A DNA stretch of 64,000 bases, from positions 186,001 through 250,000 of the forward strand of contig JACHLF010000003.1 in the NCBI GenBank assembly GCA_014204435.1. Reading direction: 5' to 3'. The notes beneath the pieces were generated by a model, which searched no databases, was not told the origin of the DNA, and saw nothing but the letters and a program-made list of their open reading frames with translations. Position numbers and translations under genes: made by a program. Shown here piece by piece: positions 25,309 through 33,943 of this stretch (positions within the stretch are counted from its first letter, which is position 1; every line of letters starts with the position of its first letter). The DNA is from Mycobacteroides chelonae (GTDB lineage Bacteria; Actinomycetota; Actinomycetes; Mycobacteriales; Mycobacteriaceae).

Positions 25309-25617
25309 GTGAGCACCTCCCAGACCGACGTCATCGTCGAACCGGGCACCGACAGCTACGACGCCGCTCTCGACACGCCGCTGGGTATCACCAACCCGCC
25401 GATCGATGAGCTGCTGGCGCGTGCGTCGAGCAAGTACGCCCTGGTGATCTACGCAGCCAAGCGTGCCCGCCAGATCAACGACTACTACAACCAGTTGGGT
25501 GACGGCATCCTCGAATACGTGGGTCCGCTCGTCGAGCCGGGTCTGCAGGAGAAGCCGCTGTCGATCGCGCTGCGCGAGATCCACGGCGACCTGCTCGAGC
25601 ACACCGAAGGCGAGTAG
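25309..25617 (+). CDS. rpoZ: RNA polymerase omega subunit
   Basis: 102 aa subunit that helps assemble beta-prime. Core motif [31 protein letters not shown] matches actinobacterial omega. GTG start at 25309, preceded by AGGAGAT. The 78-base gap after gmk holds no gene. The stop is followed by dispersed repeat copy 5. Confidence 0.94.
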   Translation: MSTSQTDVIVEPGTDSYDAALDTPLGITNPPIDELLARASSKYALVIYAAKRARQINDYYNQLGDGILEYVGPLVEPGLQEKPLSIALREIHGDLLEHTEGE

Positions 25618-25622
25618 AAGCT

Positions 25623-25647
25623 GCGATGAGCGGCTCGCGCGAAGAGC
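25623..25647 (+). repeat. dispersed stop-codon repeat, copy 5
   Basis: GCGATGAGC-GGCTCGC-GCGAAGAGC, five bases after the rpoZ stop. Here the repeat lies between genes without overlapping a stop, and its mini-ORF is ten codons (MSGSREEHWA). The last base is 21 bases before the coaBC start. Confidence 0.75.
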
Positions 25648-25668
25648 ATTGGGCCTGAGGTCCGGGCT

Positions 25669-26910
25669 GTGTCGCGGATCATCGTCGGCGTGGGCGGGGG
25701 AATCGCCGCCTACAAGGTCTGCACTGTGGTGCGCCGGCTCACCGAGGCTGGGCACAGCGTCCGGGTCATTCCCACCGAGTCCGCTCTGCAGTTCGTCGGT
25801 GCCGCCACCTTCGAGGCACTCTCGGGTGAGCCGGCCCGCACCGGGGTGTTCGAGGATGTTCCCGAGGTGCCGCATGTGCGGCTGGGCCAGGATGCCGACC
25901 TGGTCGTGGTTGCCCCCGCCACCGCGGATCTGCTGGCCCGTGCTGCCACCGGTCGCGCGGACGACCTGCTGACAGCGACGCTGCTGACCGCGCGTTGTCC
26001 GGTCCTCTTCGCCCCCGCAATGCACACCGAGATGTGGCTGCACGCCGCAACCCAGCACAACGTCGCGACGCTGCGCGACCGCGGCGCCGTGGTGCTGGAA
26101 CCGGCCTCCGGGCGGCTTACCGGTGCCGATACCGGTTCCGGTCGCCTTCCCGAAGCCGAAGAGATCACCACCCTGGCGCAACTACTATTGGCCCGCTCGG
26201 ACGCCTTGCCGCACGATCTGGCAGGTGTGCGCGTTCTGGTCACTGCAGGCGGCACCCGCGAGCCGCTGGATCCCGTGCGCTTCATCGGAAACCGCAGCTC
26301 GGGCAAGCAGGGATACGCGATAGCCCGGGTCGCCGCTCAGCGTGGCGCAGAGGTGACCCTCATCGCGGGGCACACCGTCGGGCTGTCCGACCCGGCCGGG
26401 GTCGACGTGGTGCACATCAGCTCCGCGGCACAGCTGCAGGACGCGGTCACCAAACACGCTCCCGAGGCAGAGGCGCTGATCATGGCCGCTGCGGTGGCCG
26501 ATTTCCGCCCCGCCCACGTTGCGACCAACAAGATCAAAAAAAGCCAGAACGCCGACGGCGATGCGCCCATCGAGTTGCTACGCAATGGCGATGTGCTGGC
26601 CGGAGTGGTTCGCGCGCGCGCTGACGGGCAGCTGCCGAAGATGCGCGCCATCGTCGGATTTGCCGCCGAAACCGGCGACGCGAATGGCGATGTGCTTTTC
26701 CATGCCCGTGCCAAGTTGAAGCGCAAGGGCTGTGATCTTTTGGTAGTCAACGCTGTTGGCGAGGGACGCGCCTTCGAGGTGGACAGCAACGACGGTTGGT
26801 TGCTTTCGGCTCAGGGCGATGGCGAGGTTGCCGAAGTTGTCCTGGAGCACGGCACCAAGGTTCTGATGGCAAGCCGTATTGTGGATGCCGTTGTCGGACT
26901 TTGTCAGTAA
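25669..26910 (+). CDS. coaBC: phosphopantothenoylcysteine decarboxylase / synthetase
   Basis: Bifunctional coenzyme A synthesis enzyme. 413 aa. N-terminal CoaC flavoprotein: GVGGGIAAYKVCTVVRRL and the FAPAMHTEMW active-site region, with the substrate clamp LEPASGRLTGADTGSGRLPE. C-terminal CoaB: VTAGGTREPLDPVRFIGNRSSG, AAAVADFRP and KIKKSQN (Lys of the acyl-intermediate site). GTG start at 25669. The gene order rpoZ-coaBC-metK is conserved in mycobacteria. Confidence 0.95.
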   Translation: MSRIIVGVGGGIAAYKVCTVVRRLTEAGHSVRVIPTESALQFVGAATFEALSGEPARTGVFEDVPEVPHVRLGQDADLVVVAPATADLLARAATGRADDLLTATLLTARCPVLFAPAMHTEMWLHAATQHNVATLRDRGAVVLEPASGRLTGADTGSGRLPEAEEITTLAQLLLARSDALPHDLAGVRVLVTAGGTREPLDPVRFIGNRSSGKQGYAIARVAAQRGAEVTLIAGHTVGLSDPAGVDVVHISSAAQLQDAVTKHAPEAEALIMAAAVADFRPAHVATNKIKKSQNADGDAPIELLRNGDVLAGVVRARADGQLPKMRAIVGFAAETGDANGDVLFHARAKLKRKGCDLLVVNAVGEGRAFEVDSNDGWLLSAQGDGEVAEVVLEHGTKVLMASRIVDAVVGLCQ

Positions 26911-26984
26911 ACCTGACATGGTGTGAGCATCGGCTCGTCGGCCATAATGATTAGGACACGTAACGATCTGAAAGGGGCTGCGCT

Positions 26985-28187
26985 GTGAGCTCAGCGGGAC
27001 GGCTTTTCACCAGCGAATCGGTGACCGAGGGGCACCCGGACAAGATCTGTGATGCCATCAGCGACTCGATCCTCGACGCGCTGCTCGAACAGGACCCCAG
27101 GTCCCGGGTCGCGGTGGAGACCCTGGTGACCACCGGTCAGGTTCACGTGGCCGGAGAGGTCACCACCTCCGCTTACGCCGACATCCCCAAGATCGTCCGC
27201 GATCGGGTCTTGGAGATCGGCTACGACTCATCCTCGAAGGGCTTTGACGGCCACTCCTGCGGCGTGAACATCGCCATCGGCGCGCAGTCGCCCGATATCG
27301 CCCAAGGTGTCGACACCGCACACGAGGCCCGCGTCGAAGGTGCGGCCGACCCGCTTGACTCTCAGGGTGCCGGTGACCAGGGGCTGATGTTCGGGTACGC
27401 CATCAACGACACTCCCGAGCTGATGCCGCTGCCTATCGCGCTGGCGCACCGCCTGGCACGCCGGCTGACCGAGGTGCGTAAGGACGGCTTGCTGCCGTAC
27501 CTGCGCCCCGACGGCAAGACCCAGGTCACCATCGAGTACGACGGCCACAAGGCGGTGCGCCTGGACACTGTGGTGCTCTCCACGCAGCACGCCGCCGATA
27601 TCGACCTGGACAACCTGCTGACCCCGGACATCCGCGAGAAGGTCGTCAACACCGTCCTCGACGAGTTGGGTCAGGACTCGCTGGACATCTCCGACTACCG
27701 CCTGCTGGTGAACCCGACCGGCAAGTTCGTGCTGGGTGGGCCGATGGGTGATGCCGGCCTGACCGGCCGCAAGATCATCGTGGACACCTACGGCGGCTGG
27801 GCCCGTCACGGCGGCGGTGCCTTCTCCGGCAAGGATCCGTCAAAGGTGGACCGCTCGGCCGCGTACGCGATGCGTTGGGTGGCCAAGAACGTGGTGGCCG
27901 CCGAGCTGGCGGACCGGGTCGAGGTTCAGGTCGCCTACGCGATCGGCAAGGCCGCGCCGGTTGGCCTGTTCATCGACACCTTCGGCACCAACAAAGTCGA
28001 CCAGGCCAAGATCGAGAAGGCTATCAACGAGGTGTTCGACCTGCGCCCCGGCGCGATCATCCGCGATCTGGATCTGCTGCGGCCGATCTACGCGCATACC
28101 GCGGCATACGGTCACTTCGGTCGCACCGACATCGATCTGCCGTGGGAGCGGACCGATCGGGTCGAGGCGCTCAAGGCCGCGATCTAG
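26985..28187 (+). CDS. metK: S-adenosylmethionine synthetase
   Basis: Makes SAM from methionine and ATP. 400 aa. Motifs [19 protein letters not shown] (His/Asp of the ATP-metal site), [12 protein letters not shown] (flexible-loop signature) and [19 protein letters not shown] (P-loop-like). The 74-base upstream gap has a possible -10 (CATAAT, about 26943) and GAAAGGGG ribosome site. No SAM riboswitch fold was seen in this short gap. Confidence 0.96.
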   Translation: MSSAGRLFTSESVTEGHPDKICDAISDSILDALLEQDPRSRVAVETLVTTGQVHVAGEVTTSAYADIPKIVRDRVLEIGYDSSSKGFDGHSCGVNIAIGAQSPDIAQGVDTAHEARVEGAADPLDSQGAGDQGLMFGYAINDTPELMPLPIALAHRLARRLTEVRKDGLLPYLRPDGKTQVTIEYDGHKAVRLDTVVLSTQHAADIDLDNLLTPDIREKVVNTVLDELGQDSLDISDYRLLVNPTGKFVLGGPMGDAGLTGRKIIVDTYGGWARHGGGAFSGKDPSKVDRSAAYAMRWVAKNVVAAELADRVEVQVAYAIGKAAPVGLFIDTFGTNKVDQAKIEKAINEVFDLRPGAIIRDLDLLRPIYAHTAAYGHFGRTDIDLPWERTDRVEALKAAI

Positions 28188-28204
28188 TCCCTCTCTGCTC
28201 GTGC

Positions 28205-28996
28205 TCAGAGGATGCCGGGGATCAATGCCTTCCGGTCGGTCGGGTAGTCGGTGAACTTCTCCCGGTACCAGCGATGGGTGGCCAGCGCGCGGGGGATCAG
28301 GTTGCCTGCCGTGATCAGCAGGATGACGACGCCGGGCAGTGCCCAGGTGAGCAGGGCGAAACCGGACCAGGCGATCAATTCGCCGAGGTACGCCGGGCTG
28401 GTGACAAAGCGGAATCCGCCGCCGAACGGGATGCGGTATTCGGCCTGGCCGGGGTCGTTCTTGTCGCGCAGATTGCGCACGATCGACTCGGAGCTGAGCA
28501 GCAGGGCGAAGCCACACAGGTAGACCGCGAGGCCCACCAGGAATCGCGGATCACGCAGCCAGTCGCTGGTGTACTGCGCGAAGAAGTCGTGACTGAAAAG
28601 GGTGCCATTGAGGTATCCGTGCATCGATGTCACGAGCATGCCCATGGCCACAACCGAGACGTTGAAGGTACTGCGCTTGCCGGGTATCTGGCGGATGGCC
28701 AGCGGGAAGAACCAGCCGCGGTTGGCGTAGTGCAGCAGCCACATACCGGCGAGCACCAATGATGTCGGCTCTGACCGGGCGGGCCCGGTGAGGTAGCCGA
28801 CGAGAAACACCACGGTGGCCGGAATCTCCATCAGCCACCACCCGAGCTTCGGATTCAGATTGAGTCCGAGTTGTGTCGTCGAGAAGCGCCCATACGAGCT
28901 TTGGGCGAAGAGGCCGCCGATGACCACGAATGCCGCGAACCCGAAGGCTGCCGTCAGCACGGTGTCGTAAACGGTGTTGCCGGTGTACCAATGCAT
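28205..28996 (-). CDS. steroid 5-alpha-reductase family membrane protein
   Basis: 263 aa with six to seven membrane helices. The C-terminal third is a clear S5A-reductase domain: YRIPFGGGFRFVTSPAYLGE, then AHRWY-type segment ATHRWYREKFTDYPTDRKALIP, the NADPH-binding signature shared with ICMT-like methyltransferases. It would reduce the delta-4 double bond of a 3-oxo-steroid or a related lipid. A consensus KstR operator lies 52 bases upstream of the start (29048-29061), which supports a steroid-linked role. It is divergent from the pyrimidine catabolic operon. Confidence 0.83.
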   Translation of the reverse strand: MHWYTGNTVYDTVLTAAFGFAAFVVIGGLFAQSSYGRFSTTQLGLNLNPKLGWWLMEIPATVVFLVGYLTGPARSEPTSLVLAGMWLLHYANRGWFFPLAIRQIPGKRSTFNVSVVAMGMLVTSMHGYLNGTLFSHDFFAQYTSDWLRDPRFLVGLAVYLCGFALLLSSESIVRNLRDKNDPGQAEYRIPFGGGFRFVTSPAYLGELIAWSGFALLTWALPGVVILLITAGNLIPRALATHRWYREKFTDYPTDRKALIPGIL

Positions 28997-29047
28997 GGCG
29001 TGTTCCTAGGTGAGCGAGCGGCTTCGCCCTGATGCGAACCGCAAAAC

Positions 29048-29061
29048 TGTAACGTGTTCTA
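29048..29061. promoter_or_regulatory. KstR-type operator
   Basis: TGTAACGTGTTCTA fits the published KstR consensus T-nn-AAC-nn-GTT-nn-A at all eight fixed positions. It lies 52 bases upstream of the 5-alpha-reductase-like gene and 105 bases upstream of the beta-ureidopropionase gene. KstR is the TetR-type repressor of cholesterol catabolism in mycobacteria, de-repressed by a CoA-linked cholesterol intermediate. Binding here is inferred from the motif only. Confidence 0.65.
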
Positions 29062-29166
29062 CCACGCCCATCGGCACTGTCCAACGAGTGCCCGGCCGTT
29101 CGGGTACCGACCGACGGTTGTACCGATTGGCGCGCGCACGGGGCGCAGTGCGCATAGGGTCAGTCA

Positions 29167-30015
29167 ATGACGGTGATCAGAGCCGCACTGACGCAAGCGA
29201 CTTGGACTGGCGACAAAGAATCGATGCTCGCCAAACACGAGCGCTGTGTCATCGAGGCCGCGTCGCGGGGCGCCCAGGTGATCTGCTTCCAAGAGCTGTT
29301 CTACGGCCCGTATTTCGGCATCGTGCAGGACAAGAAGTACTACGAGTACGCCGAGTCTGTACCCGGGCCGGTCACCGAACGATTCGCGGCGCTCGCCAGG
29401 GAACACCGCATGGTCATGGTGTTACCGGTGTACGAGGAGGAGCAGCCGGGCGTTCTTTACAACACCGCCGCGGTCGTCGACGCCGACGGCGCCTACCTGG
29501 GCAAGTACCGCAAGCATCACATTCCTCATCTCGACCGGTTCTGGGAGAAGTTCTACTTCCGGCCGGGCAATCTCGGGTATCCGGTCTTCGATACCGCGGT
29601 GGGCAGGATTGGTGTCTACATCTGTTACGACCGGCATTTCCCCGAGGGCTGGCGCAACTACGGACTTGGGGGAGCGGAACTGGTCTTCAATCCATCGGCC
29701 ACCAAACCCGGTTTTTCCAAACGGCTTTGGGAAATCGAACAGCCCGCCGCCGCGGCGGCCAATCAGTACTTCGTCGGGGCCAACAACCGGATCGGTACCG
29801 AAAGCGGCGAGTTCGGAGACCAGGCAGTCACCTTCTACGGCAGTTCCTACTTCGTGGATCCGCGCGGCAATTATGTCGGCGAAATCGCCTCCGAGAGTGG
29901 CGAAGAGATAGTGATACGGGACCTGGACCTGTCCCTGATCCGCCAGGTGCGGGATGACTGGCAGTTCTACCGGGACCGCAGGCCCGATACCTACGGCCCG
30001 ATCGCCGAGCCGTAG
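29167..30015 (+). CDS. beta-ureidopropionase-like nitrilase-superfamily amidohydrolase
   Basis: 282 aa C-N hydrolase. The Glu-Lys-Cys triad is visible: E in CFQELFYGPYFG (about 42), K in GKYRKHHIPH (about 116) and C in GVYICYDRHFPEGWR (about 156). The IPH/YDRHFPE context is that of N-carbamoyl-beta-alanine/N-carbamoylputrescine amidohydrolases. Its neighbour is dihydropyrimidinase, so hydrolysis of N-carbamoyl-beta-alanine to beta-alanine, CO2 and ammonia is the best reading. First gene of a four-gene operon. The next gene follows after nine bases. Confidence 0.86.
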   Translation: MTVIRAALTQATWTGDKESMLAKHERCVIEAASRGAQVICFQELFYGPYFGIVQDKKYYEYAESVPGPVTERFAALAREHRMVMVLPVYEEEQPGVLYNTAAVVDADGAYLGKYRKHHIPHLDRFWEKFYFRPGNLGYPVFDTAVGRIGVYICYDRHFPEGWRNYGLGGAELVFNPSATKPGFSKRLWEIEQPAAAAANQYFVGANNRIGTESGEFGDQAVTFYGSSYFVDPRGNYVGEIASESGEEIVIRDLDLSLIRQVRDDWQFYRDRRPDTYGPIAEP

Positions 30016-30024
30016 GAGGCCGTG

Positions 30025-31446
30025 ATGGCAACGGCATTGATCCGGGGCGGCACTGTGGTGTCGGCGACAGGACGTGGGGCCGCGGACGTCCTGGTCGACG
30101 GGGAGAAGATCGCCGCCGTCCTGCTGCCCGGCAGCACCATGCTCGGGGTGGACCTGGCCAAAACCGTCGACCGGGTGATCGAAGCGGGTGGCCGGTACGT
30201 CATCCCGGGTGGCATCGACGCACACACCCACATGTCCATGCCCTTTGGCGGTACCACAGCATCCGATGACTTCGAGACCGGGACACGGGCGGCGGCCTGG
30301 GGTGGCACGACCACCATCATCGACTTCGCGGTGCAGAAGTTCGGTGAGCGGCTGCAGGATTCGCTGCAGGCATGGCACCAGATGGCGGCCGGCCAGTGCG
30401 CGGTGGATTACTCGTTCCATCAGATTGTCGGGGACGTCAACGACGCCTCGCTGACGGCGCTGCGCCAACTCGCCGAAGAGGGCATCACCAGTTACAAGAT
30501 GTTCATGGCGTACCCGGGGGTCTTCTACAGCGATGACGCGCAGATCCTGCGTGCCATGCAGGTGGGTGCCGATACCGGGCTGATGACGATGATGCACGCC
30601 GAGAATGGCCCTGCCATAGATGTTTTGGTGGCCCAGCTGCTCGCCGCGGGCAAAACCGAACCGTACTACCACGGAATCGCGCGGGCGTGGCAGCTGGAGG
30701 AGGAGGCCACGCACCGCGCCATCATGCTGTCCAATCTGACGGGTGCACCGCTGTACGTGGTGCATGTTTCGGCGAAACAGGCCGTAGCCCAATTGGCGGC
30801 TGCGCGTGATGCGGGCCAGAACGTGTACGGAGAGACGTGTCCGCAGTACCTGTATCTGTCACTCGAGGACAACTTGGGCGCCCCTGGGTTCGAGGGCGCC
30901 AAGTGGGTTTGTTCGACGCCGCTGCGCTCCAAACACGAATACCACCAAGACGAAATGTGGCGTGCGTTGCGCACCAATGACATCCAGATGGTATCGACCG
31001 ACCATTGCCCGTTCTGCATGAAGGGCCAGAAGGACATGGGCATCGGCGATTTCTCCAAGATTCCCAACGGGATAGGGTCGATCGAACATCGGATGGACCT
31101 GCTGTATCAGGGTGTTGTAGATGGCCGAATCACCGTGGAGCGGTGGGTCGAGATCACCTCTACGACGCCGGCCCGGATGTTCGGACTCTACGGGCGCAAG
31201 GGCGTGATCGCCCCGGGCGCCGACGCGGACCTCGTGGTCTATGACCCCAACGGGCACACCTCGATCGGGTTGGGCAAGACCCACCACATGAACATGGACC
31301 ACTCGGCGTGGGAAGGGTACGAGATCGACGGGCATGTTGACACCGTGCTCTCCGGCGGAAAGGTGATCGTCGACGGCGACGAATACCTCGGCAGCAAGGG
31401 GGACGGAGCGTTCCTGCGCCGCGACCTGTGTCAGTACCTCATCTGA
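30025..31446 (+). CDS. hydA: dihydropyrimidinase (D-hydantoinase)
   Basis: Opens 5,6-dihydrouracil/dihydrothymine or hydantoin rings. 473 aa from ATG 30025, which has AGGAGG five bases upstream; GTG 30022 is too close to it. Amidohydrolase metal site: GGIDAHTHMSMPFGGT (HxH, about 58), SYKMFMAYPG with the carboxylated Lys (about 152), MHAENG (His), YVVHVS (His) and STDHCPF (Asp, about 317). SIEHRMDLLYQGVV is the family's C-terminal signature. Length and motifs separate it from the dihydroorotase at 15337. Confidence 0.92.
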   Translation: MATALIRGGTVVSATGRGAADVLVDGEKIAAVLLPGSTMLGVDLAKTVDRVIEAGGRYVIPGGIDAHTHMSMPFGGTTASDDFETGTRAAAWGGTTTIIDFAVQKFGERLQDSLQAWHQMAAGQCAVDYSFHQIVGDVNDASLTALRQLAEEGITSYKMFMAYPGVFYSDDAQILRAMQVGADTGLMTMMHAENGPAIDVLVAQLLAAGKTEPYYHGIARAWQLEEEATHRAIMLSNLTGAPLYVVHVSAKQAVAQLAAARDAGQNVYGETCPQYLYLSLEDNLGAPGFEGAKWVCSTPLRSKHEYHQDEMWRALRTNDIQMVSTDHCPFCMKGQKDMGIGDFSKIPNGIGSIEHRMDLLYQGVVDGRITVERWVEITSTTPARMFGLYGRKGVIAPGADADLVVYDPNGHTSIGLGKTHHMNMDHSAWEGYEIDGHVDTVLSGGKVIVDGDEYLGSKGDGAFLRRDLCQYLI

Positions 31447-31472
31447 GCTTGGTTGATAGAGAGGGCCTCGCC

Positions 31473-32492
31473 ATGGACTTCGGAGTTGTCCTGCAATGTG
31501 ATCCACCCGCGGCACGAACCGTTCAGCTCGCCAAACTCGCCGAGGCCCATGGCTTCAGCCATCTGTGGACGTTCGACTCGCATCTGCTCTGGCAGGAGCC
31601 GTACGTGCTCTACAGCCAGATCCTGCATGAAACCAGACGCATTGTGGTGGGGCCGATGGTGACCAATCCGGCCACGCGAGACTGGACGGTCACCGCATCG
31701 CTGTACGCGACCCTGAACGACATGTACGGCAACCGCACCATCTGTGGCATCGGGCGCGGCGACTCGGCCGTACGAGTGACGGGCGGGGCGCCGACGACCC
31801 TGGCCACGCTGCGTGAATCGATACATGTCATCAGGGAACTCGCGAACTCGCGGCCCGTCGAATACCACGGCGCCACCATGCAATTCCCCTGGAGCCGGGG
31901 TTCGGAGCTCGAGGTGTGGGTGGCGGCGTACGGCCCCAAGGCCCTTGCGCTGGCCGGCGAGGTCGCCGACGGATTCATTCTGCAGCTTGCCGATCTGGAT
32001 ATCGCGCGCTGGATGATCGGCGCGGTACGCGAGGCCGCCGTCGCCGCGGGGCGCGATCCCGCCCAGGTACGGATCTGTGTGGCGGCGCCCATGTACGTGG
32101 GATCGGACTGGGCGTACATGCGCGGTCAGTGCCGGTGGTTCGGAGGCATGGTGGGAAACCACGTCGCCGACATCGTGGCCCGCTATGGCGCCAATGGCCA
32201 AGTACCGCAGTCTTTTACCCACTACATCGCCGGGCGCGAGGGATACGACTACAACCAGCACGGCAGGGCGGGAAACACGCACGCGGAATTCGTCAGTGAT
32301 GACGTCGTAGACCGATTTTGCGTGCTGGGTACCGCCGATGAACACATCGCCAAACTCTCCGAGCTCAGGGCACTGGGAGTGGATCAGTTCGCGGGGTACC
32401 TGCAGCACGACAACAAGGAAGAGACGCTGCGGGTATACGGGGAAACCGTGATTCCCGCTTTGTCGCAACACATCACGGCGAAGAGCAGCTAG
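31473..32492 (+). CDS. LLM-class (F420-type) oxidoreductase of the pyrimidine operon
   Basis: 339 aa luciferase-like TIM-barrel protein. Start at ATG 31473 (MDFGVVLQCDPPAART) with GAGAGGG upstream. The barrel strand TFDSHLLWQEPYVLYSQIL, GPMVTNPATRDWTVTASLYATLND and GIGRGDSAVR resemble the mer-like, F420-dependent subgroup of LLM enzymes. Its position between dihydropyrimidinase and an NCS1 permease suggests that it works on a pyrimidine or hydantoin ring, perhaps reducing it with F420H2. The cofactor and reaction are inferred from family and context, not shown. Confidence 0.8.
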   Translation: MDFGVVLQCDPPAARTVQLAKLAEAHGFSHLWTFDSHLLWQEPYVLYSQILHETRRIVVGPMVTNPATRDWTVTASLYATLNDMYGNRTICGIGRGDSAVRVTGGAPTTLATLRESIHVIRELANSRPVEYHGATMQFPWSRGSELEVWVAAYGPKALALAGEVADGFILQLADLDIARWMIGAVREAAVAAGRDPAQVRICVAAPMYVGSDWAYMRGQCRWFGGMVGNHVADIVARYGANGQVPQSFTHYIAGREGYDYNQHGRAGNTHAEFVSDDVVDRFCVLGTADEHIAKLSELRALGVDQFAGYLQHDNKEETLRVYGETVIPALSQHITAKSS

Positions 32493-32494
32493 CG

Positions 32495-33943
32495 GTGGTA
32501 GACGCGATGGACCCGGCGGTGGTGCCGGGCAGATTGAGCAACGACGACCTGGCGCCCACCACCGCGGCACAGGCCACCTGGCGCACCTGGGACATTTTCT
32601 GTCTCTGGATGACGTCGGCGCACAGCCTGGGCAGCTACGGGTTCGCGGTGGGGATGCTGGCGCTGGGGCTGACGGGATGGCAGACCATGCTGGCGCTCTT
32701 CACGGGGGTGCTGGTGCTCTGGGCGGGAAGCAATCTGATCGGCATCGCCGGTCAGCGGGTGGGCGTGCCCTTCCCGGTCTTCGCGCGCGCCACCTTTGGG
32801 GTCTTCGGCGCCAATATCCCGGCGCTGTTGCGCGGGCTGGTCGCCATCTTCTGGTACGGCATCCAGACCTATCTGGCCTCCACGGCGGTCATCGTCCTGC
32901 TCCTGCGACTGGATCCGGGATTGCGCTCCTGGACGGAACCGACATTCCTGGGACTGCACGCCTTGGGTTGGGCGGCGTTCCTGGCGCTGTGGACCGTGCA
33001 ACTGCTGATCCTCAACTACGGGATGGAGGTCGTGCGCAGGGCATCGGACGTAGCGGGCCCGGTGGTCTGGATCGGGATGATCGCGCTGGCGATATGGATG
33101 CTGGACAGCGTGGACTGGAGCATCGACTTCGGTGCCCGTGCCGGAGCGCCGTTGTCGGCGGGCGCCACGGTGCTGGCCTTCATCGGCGTGGCCTTCCTGA
33201 TGGTCGCTTTCATGGCGGGGCCTCTGGTCAACTATGCGGATTTCGCGCGTTTCGCACCGAGTAGAGCGGCGATACTGCGGGGCAACGCCCTGGGCATACC
33301 GCTCAACGAAACCGCCTTCGTGGTGATATCGATCGTCATTTCGCTTGCCGCACTGAAGAAATACGGCAGCGCGATGACGGACCCGGTGGAACTCGTCGCG
33401 GATGTCGACTCCGATGTGATCGTGGTCGCGGCGGCGGTGCTCTTCGCGATCGCGACGGTCGGCATCAACGTGGTGCTCAACTTCGTGTCGCCGTCGTACG
33501 ACATTTCCAACATCGCACCGAAGTACATCTCTTTCCGAACCGGCGGCATCATCACCGCGGTCCTCTCGGTCGCGGCGCTGCCCTGGAAGATCTGGGGCAA
33601 CGAGGCGGCCATCGTGTACTTCCTCGGCGGGGTGGGTGCACTGATGGGGCCGGTGTTCGGCATCTTGATCGTGGACTACTACCTGCTGCGGCGTCAGCAC
33701 ACGGACACCGCCGGCCTGTACTCGGAATCTGCCACCGGCGCGTACCACTACACCCGCGGGTTCAACCCAGCGGCACTCGTCGCGCTGGGCATCGCCGGGA
33801 CGGCGGCAGTCGCCATCGCACTGCTGCCGAGGGCGCAGAGCGTGACGGCCCTCTCCTGGCCGGTGGGGGCACTGTTGGGCGCCGCCCTCATGTATCTGCT
33901 GGGGCGACGCCTAAGCGGTACTAGCCGTGCAGAGCCTTCTTGA
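32495..33943 (+). CDS. NCS1-family nucleobase/hydantoin permease
   Basis: 482 aa with about twelve membrane helices. NCS1 features: N-terminal TWRTWDIFCLWMTSAHSLGSY, WGSNLIG-like VLWAGSNLIGIAG, PVFARATFGVFGANIPALLRG, and the C-terminal GPVFGILIVDYYLLRR. The family imports uracil, allantoin, hydantoins or related purine/pyrimidine compounds with a cation. GTG start at 32495, two bases after the previous stop; ATG 32507 is an alternative. It probably supplies the substrate of the operon. The 3' end overlaps the convergent esterase by 23 bases. Confidence 0.9.
   Translation: MVDAMDPAVVPGRLSNDDLAPTTAAQATWRTWDIFCLWMTSAHSLGSYGFAVGMLALGLTGWQTMLALFTGVLVLWAGSNLIGIAGQRVGVPFPVFARATFGVFGANIPALLRGLVAIFWYGIQTYLASTAVIVLLLRLDPGLRSWTEPTFLGLHALGWAAFLALWTVQLLILNYGMEVVRRASDVAGPVVWIGMIALAIWMLDSVDWSIDFGARAGAPLSAGATVLAFIGVAFLMVAFMAGPLVNYADFARFAPSRAAILRGNALGIPLNETAFVVISIVISLAALKKYGSAMTDPVELVADVDSDVIVVAAAVLFAIATVGINVVLNFVSPSYDISNIAPKYISFRTGGIITAVLSVAALPWKIWGNEAAIVYFLGGVGALMGPVFGILIVDYYLLRRQHTDTAGLYSESATGAYHYTRGFNPAALVALGIAGTAAVAIALLPRAQSVTALSWPVGALLGAALMYLLGRRLSGTSRAEPS

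Noticed and set aside
26911..26984. SAM riboswitch upstream of metK
   Set aside because: Only 74 bases, with no pairing pattern of known SAM-sensing RNAs.
29011..29032. TGAGCGAGCGGCTTCGCCCTGA as a reversed copy of the dispersed repeat
   Set aside because: It shares only short GAGC/GCTTCG parts and does not follow the repeat's fixed positions; it is not at a stop codon.
29422..30792. 456-codon minus-strand frame opposite the amidohydrolase and dihydropyrimidinase
   Set aside because: Antisense shadow covering two genes with intact catalytic residues.
32489..33748. 419-codon minus-strand frame opposite the NCS1 permease
   Set aside because: His/Gln/Arg-rich composition expected from the reverse of membrane-protein codons; no motif.
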